Positions 6,648 through 7,917 of a stretch of DNA of 7,917 nucleotides are shown one piece after another. Each line of letters begins with the position of its first letter. Positions within the stretch are counted from its first letter, which is position 1. This DNA is from Niastella sp. (lineage in GTDB: Bacteria; Bacteroidota; Bacteroidia; Chitinophagales; Chitinophagaceae). Below the pieces are notes generated by a model. That model was not told the origin of the DNA, ran no database searches, and saw only the letters and a list, made by a program, of their open reading frames with translations. The stretch covers positions 1-7,917 of the forward strand of contig JAJKIL010000068.1 of NCBI GenBank assembly GCA_021154515.1, written 5' to 3'. Position numbers and translations under genes: made by a program.

Positions 6648-6672
6648 AGCTCGTCGAAAGGCGGGCTTTTTT
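6648..6672 (+). terminator. Rho-independent terminator with GAAA tetraloop
   Basis: The arms AGCTCGTC (6648-6655) and GGCGGGCT (6660-6667) pair over 8 bp with two G-U wobbles. The loop is a GAAA tetraloop (6656-6659), and the T run ends at 6672. It lies 49 bases after the stop of the duplicated-domain gene, so that gene is a single transcription unit. Confidence 0.85.
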
Positions 6673-6748
6673 CATTAAATACAGATCCACCTGCATTCTA
6701 AATGATTTTCTGTATAAAATGAATTAGAATTAAAGCTAAACTGTGATC

Positions 6749-6804
6749 ATGGTGTGACCATATCTTTATGGTAACCACTTAAAGTGGAATATCCTTTACT
6801 TTTA
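6749..6804 (+). promoter_or_regulatory. Palindrome cluster and -7-like box upstream of the perhydrolase
   Basis: Three perfect odd-length inverted repeats lie within 39 bases: ATGGT-GTG-ACCAT (6749-6761), TGGT-A-ACCA (6769-6777) and CCACTT-A-AAGTGG (6775-6787). The last two overlap by three bases. TACTTTTA (6797-6804) matches TAnnTTTG except at its last base and sits 38 bases before the ATG. The last palindrome occupies the expected -33 region, where no TTTG is present. This suggests operator-controlled transcription; the regulator is not identifiable. Confidence 0.45.
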
Positions 6805-6841
6805 CGATATATATTGAATATTCACCATTAAAATCAATAAA

Positions 6842-7666
6842 ATGAGCTTTTTAAAATTAAAAGATGGCACTGAACTGTATTATAAAGATTGGGGAACCGG
6901 ACAGCCTGTTGTTTTTCATCATGGTTGGCCATTGTCAAGCGACGATTGGGATGCCCAAATGATTTTTTTCTTACAAAATGGGTATAGGGTAATTGCTCAC
7001 GACCGCAGAGGACATGGACGTTCTTCTCAAACTTTTACTGGTCATGAAATGGAAACGTATGCTTCAGATGTAGCGCAACTTGTTGAAGCATTAGATCTAA
7101 AAAATGCCATCCATGTCGGTCATTCCACTGGCGGTGGAGAAGTGATCCGTTATGTAAATAAGTATGGCAAAGGGAGAGTATCGAAAGCTGTTTTGATAAG
7201 TGCCGTAACGCCTGTTATGGTTCAAAGTGCAAATAATCCTGAGGGAGTGCCCATGAGTATTTTTGATGAGATCCGGATGTTCACAGCAACACAACGTCAA
7301 CAATACTTCAGAGACTTTTCTATTCCATTTTATGGCTACAACCGTGCGGGAGCTATCGAAAAGCAGGGCATACGTGATAATTGGTGGCGTCAGGGGATGA
7401 TGGGTAGCATACTTGCTCACTATGAATGCATAAAGGCTTTTTCAGAAACCGATTTTACCGAAGATCTAAAAAATGTGGACATACCAGTATTGGTACTTCA
7501 TGGCGAAGACGATCAGATCGTTCCTATAAACATTACTGCTTTAAAAGCTATTAAATTATTAAAGAATGGGAAATTAATTACTTACCCGGGTTTCCCACAT
7601 GGAATGCCGGCAACAGAGGCCGCTACGATAAATAAAGACGTCTTAGCGTTCATTAAATCGGCTTAG
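6842..7666 (+). CDS. Non-heme chloroperoxidase/perhydrolase-type alpha/beta hydrolase
   Basis: The product has 274 residues, the normal length for the arylesterase/cofactor-free haloperoxidase group, with no signal peptide, so it should be cytoplasmic. The HGWP oxyanion loop is at 27-30. The segment AHDRRGHGRSSQ (52-63) is typical. The nucleophile elbow GHSTGGGE (93-100) gives Ser95. The acid is Asp224 in GEDDQIVP (221-228), and the base is His253 in FPHGMP (251-256). The catalytic triad is therefore complete. Members hydrolyse esters and can form peracids from carboxylic acids and hydrogen peroxide; the proline after HGW is the residue found in the perhydrolase-competent subgroup, while the Pseudomonas fluorescens arylesterase has Leu there. 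The gene stands alone between two terminators and has its own palindrome-rich promoter region. The physiological substrate is unknown. Confidence 0.93.
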   Translation: MSFLKLKDGTELYYKDWGTGQPVVFHHGWPLSSDDWDAQMIFFLQNGYRVIAHDRRGHGRSSQTFTGHEMETYASDVAQLVEALDLKNAIHVGHSTGGGEVIRYVNKYGKGRVSKAVLISAVTPVMVQSANNPEGVPMSIFDEIRMFTATQRQQYFRDFSIPFYGYNRAGAIEKQGIRDNWWRQGMMGSILAHYECIKAFSETDFTEDLKNVDIPVLVLHGEDDQIVPINITALKAIKLLKNGKLITYPGFPHGMPATEAATINKDVLAFIKSA

Positions 7667-7670
7667 TATT

Positions 7671-7691
7671 TAGGTCGAAGGCCTAGCTTTT
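7671..7691 (+). terminator. Small hairpin with short T run after the perhydrolase gene
   Basis: TAGGTC (7671-7676) and GGCCTA (7680-7685) pair over 6 bp with one G-U wobble and a 3-base loop. GC and then TTTT follow. It lies 4 bases after the stop codon. It is weaker than the next hairpin but could act as the first of two tandem terminators. Confidence 0.45.
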
Positions 7692-7706
7692 ATTAATTAA
7701 CAAATG

Positions 7707-7748
7707 AAACATTGCCCCATTTACCCACTGGTGGAAGGGGCAATGTTT
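7707..7748. terminator. Long bidirectional terminator hairpin
   Basis: AAACATTGCCCC (7707-7718) and GGGGCAATGTTT (7737-7748) pair perfectly over 12 bp with an 18-base loop that itself contains CCAC/GTGG. TTTTG follows on the plus strand, and TTTCATTTG on the minus strand. It can end the plus-strand perhydrolase transcript. It also lies 16 bases after the stop of the SusD-like tail on the minus strand, so it fits a convergent gene junction. Short open frames reading through it on both strands are made up largely of hairpin sequence and are not genes. Confidence 0.8.
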
Positions 7749-7764
7749 TGTATCAGGCATATAA

Positions 7765-7841
7765 TCAATAACCCGGGTTCTGCACAAATTGCGGGGTTGG
7801 CGCTCATAATAAGAAAAGCGCGCCAGGGGAGAAAGATAGGT
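7765..7841 (-). pseudogene. Possible decayed SusD/RagB-like gene tail
   Basis: Three minus-strand frames carry consecutive parts of a SusD-type C-terminus. TYLSPLAR (7818-7841) resembles the YLFPIPR block, AFLIMSANP (7793-7819) leads to the NP, and QFVQNPGY plus stop (7765-7791) matches the family's NPxxxQNPGY ending. Dropping one C from the CCCC run (7793-7796) joins the last two parts into SANPQFVQNPGY; a second one-base change would join the first. Stop codons close two of the three frames upstream before the window edge. Read as a pseudogene fragment it fits the terminator just downstream. The evidence is short, and chance resemblance cannot be excluded. Confidence 0.4.
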
Positions 7842-7917
7842 TATTTGTTTAAAAATCAACCTCTTAAGTCGATGCAGTCGTTTCAGATCCTTCCTGTTAA
7901 TCAAAAATGAGCTTTCA

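Noticed and set aside
7746..7757. TTTTGTATCAGG, a partial match to the 19-bp AraC site
   Set aside because: Only about 9-10 bases match, it overlaps the terminator tail, and it is not upstream of a gene start.
7683..7910. Overlapping short open frames on both strands at the right end
   Set aside because: Both run through the perfect 12-bp hairpin, one needs a TTG start, neither product resembles a known family, and the SusD-like tail lies in other frames of the same DNA.

Overview
The window looks like a chromosomal segment from a Bacteroidota bacterium, most likely of the Chitinophagaceae/Sphingobacteriia type. The pointers are promoters of the TTTG-N20-TAnnTTTG kind, AT-rich leaders without Shine-Dalgarno sequences, secreted proteins whose signal peptides end in -HAQ or -NAQ, a two-component-regulator-type propeller protein, and a possible SusD-like gene tail. 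No rRNA, tRNA, CRISPR array or insertion sequence was seen.

Left part (1-2709, minus strand): a two-gene secreted-protein operon. A 698-residue protein with an N-terminal six-repeat propeller region and an unrecognised cysteine-containing C-terminal half is followed after 14 bases by the 5' part of a small secreted, lipocalin-like protein that runs off the window. A near-perfect Bacteroidota promoter lies about 280 bases upstream of the large gene, so the mRNA has a long leader.

Middle part (2762-5555, minus strand): a lower-GC block with an AraC-family regulator, a pirin-family cupin protein and an exported HSL-type esterase. The pirin and esterase genes each have their own upstream region carrying the same 19-bp site (AGTGATCTGATACAAGTTT), exactly 17 nt from a CAnnTTTG -7-like box. 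The natural inference is that the neighbouring AraC protein recognises this site. A third copy with two mismatches is the coding sequence for the last residues of the AraC protein. This is the most interesting feature of the window. A terminator hairpin closes the block.

Right part (5724-7917): two plus-strand genes. The first encodes an exported protein built from two copies of one alpha/beta (dimeric-barrel-like) unit and ends at a strong terminator. The second encodes a non-heme chloroperoxidase/perhydrolase-type alpha/beta hydrolase preceded by a cluster of short palindromes. A long perfect hairpin separates it from what looks like the decayed 3' end of a SusD-like gene entering from the right on the minus strand.

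Functionally, regulator, pirin, secreted esterase and perhydrolase fit small-molecule ester or aromatic-compound conversion or oxidative defence, but no substrate can be read from the sequence.
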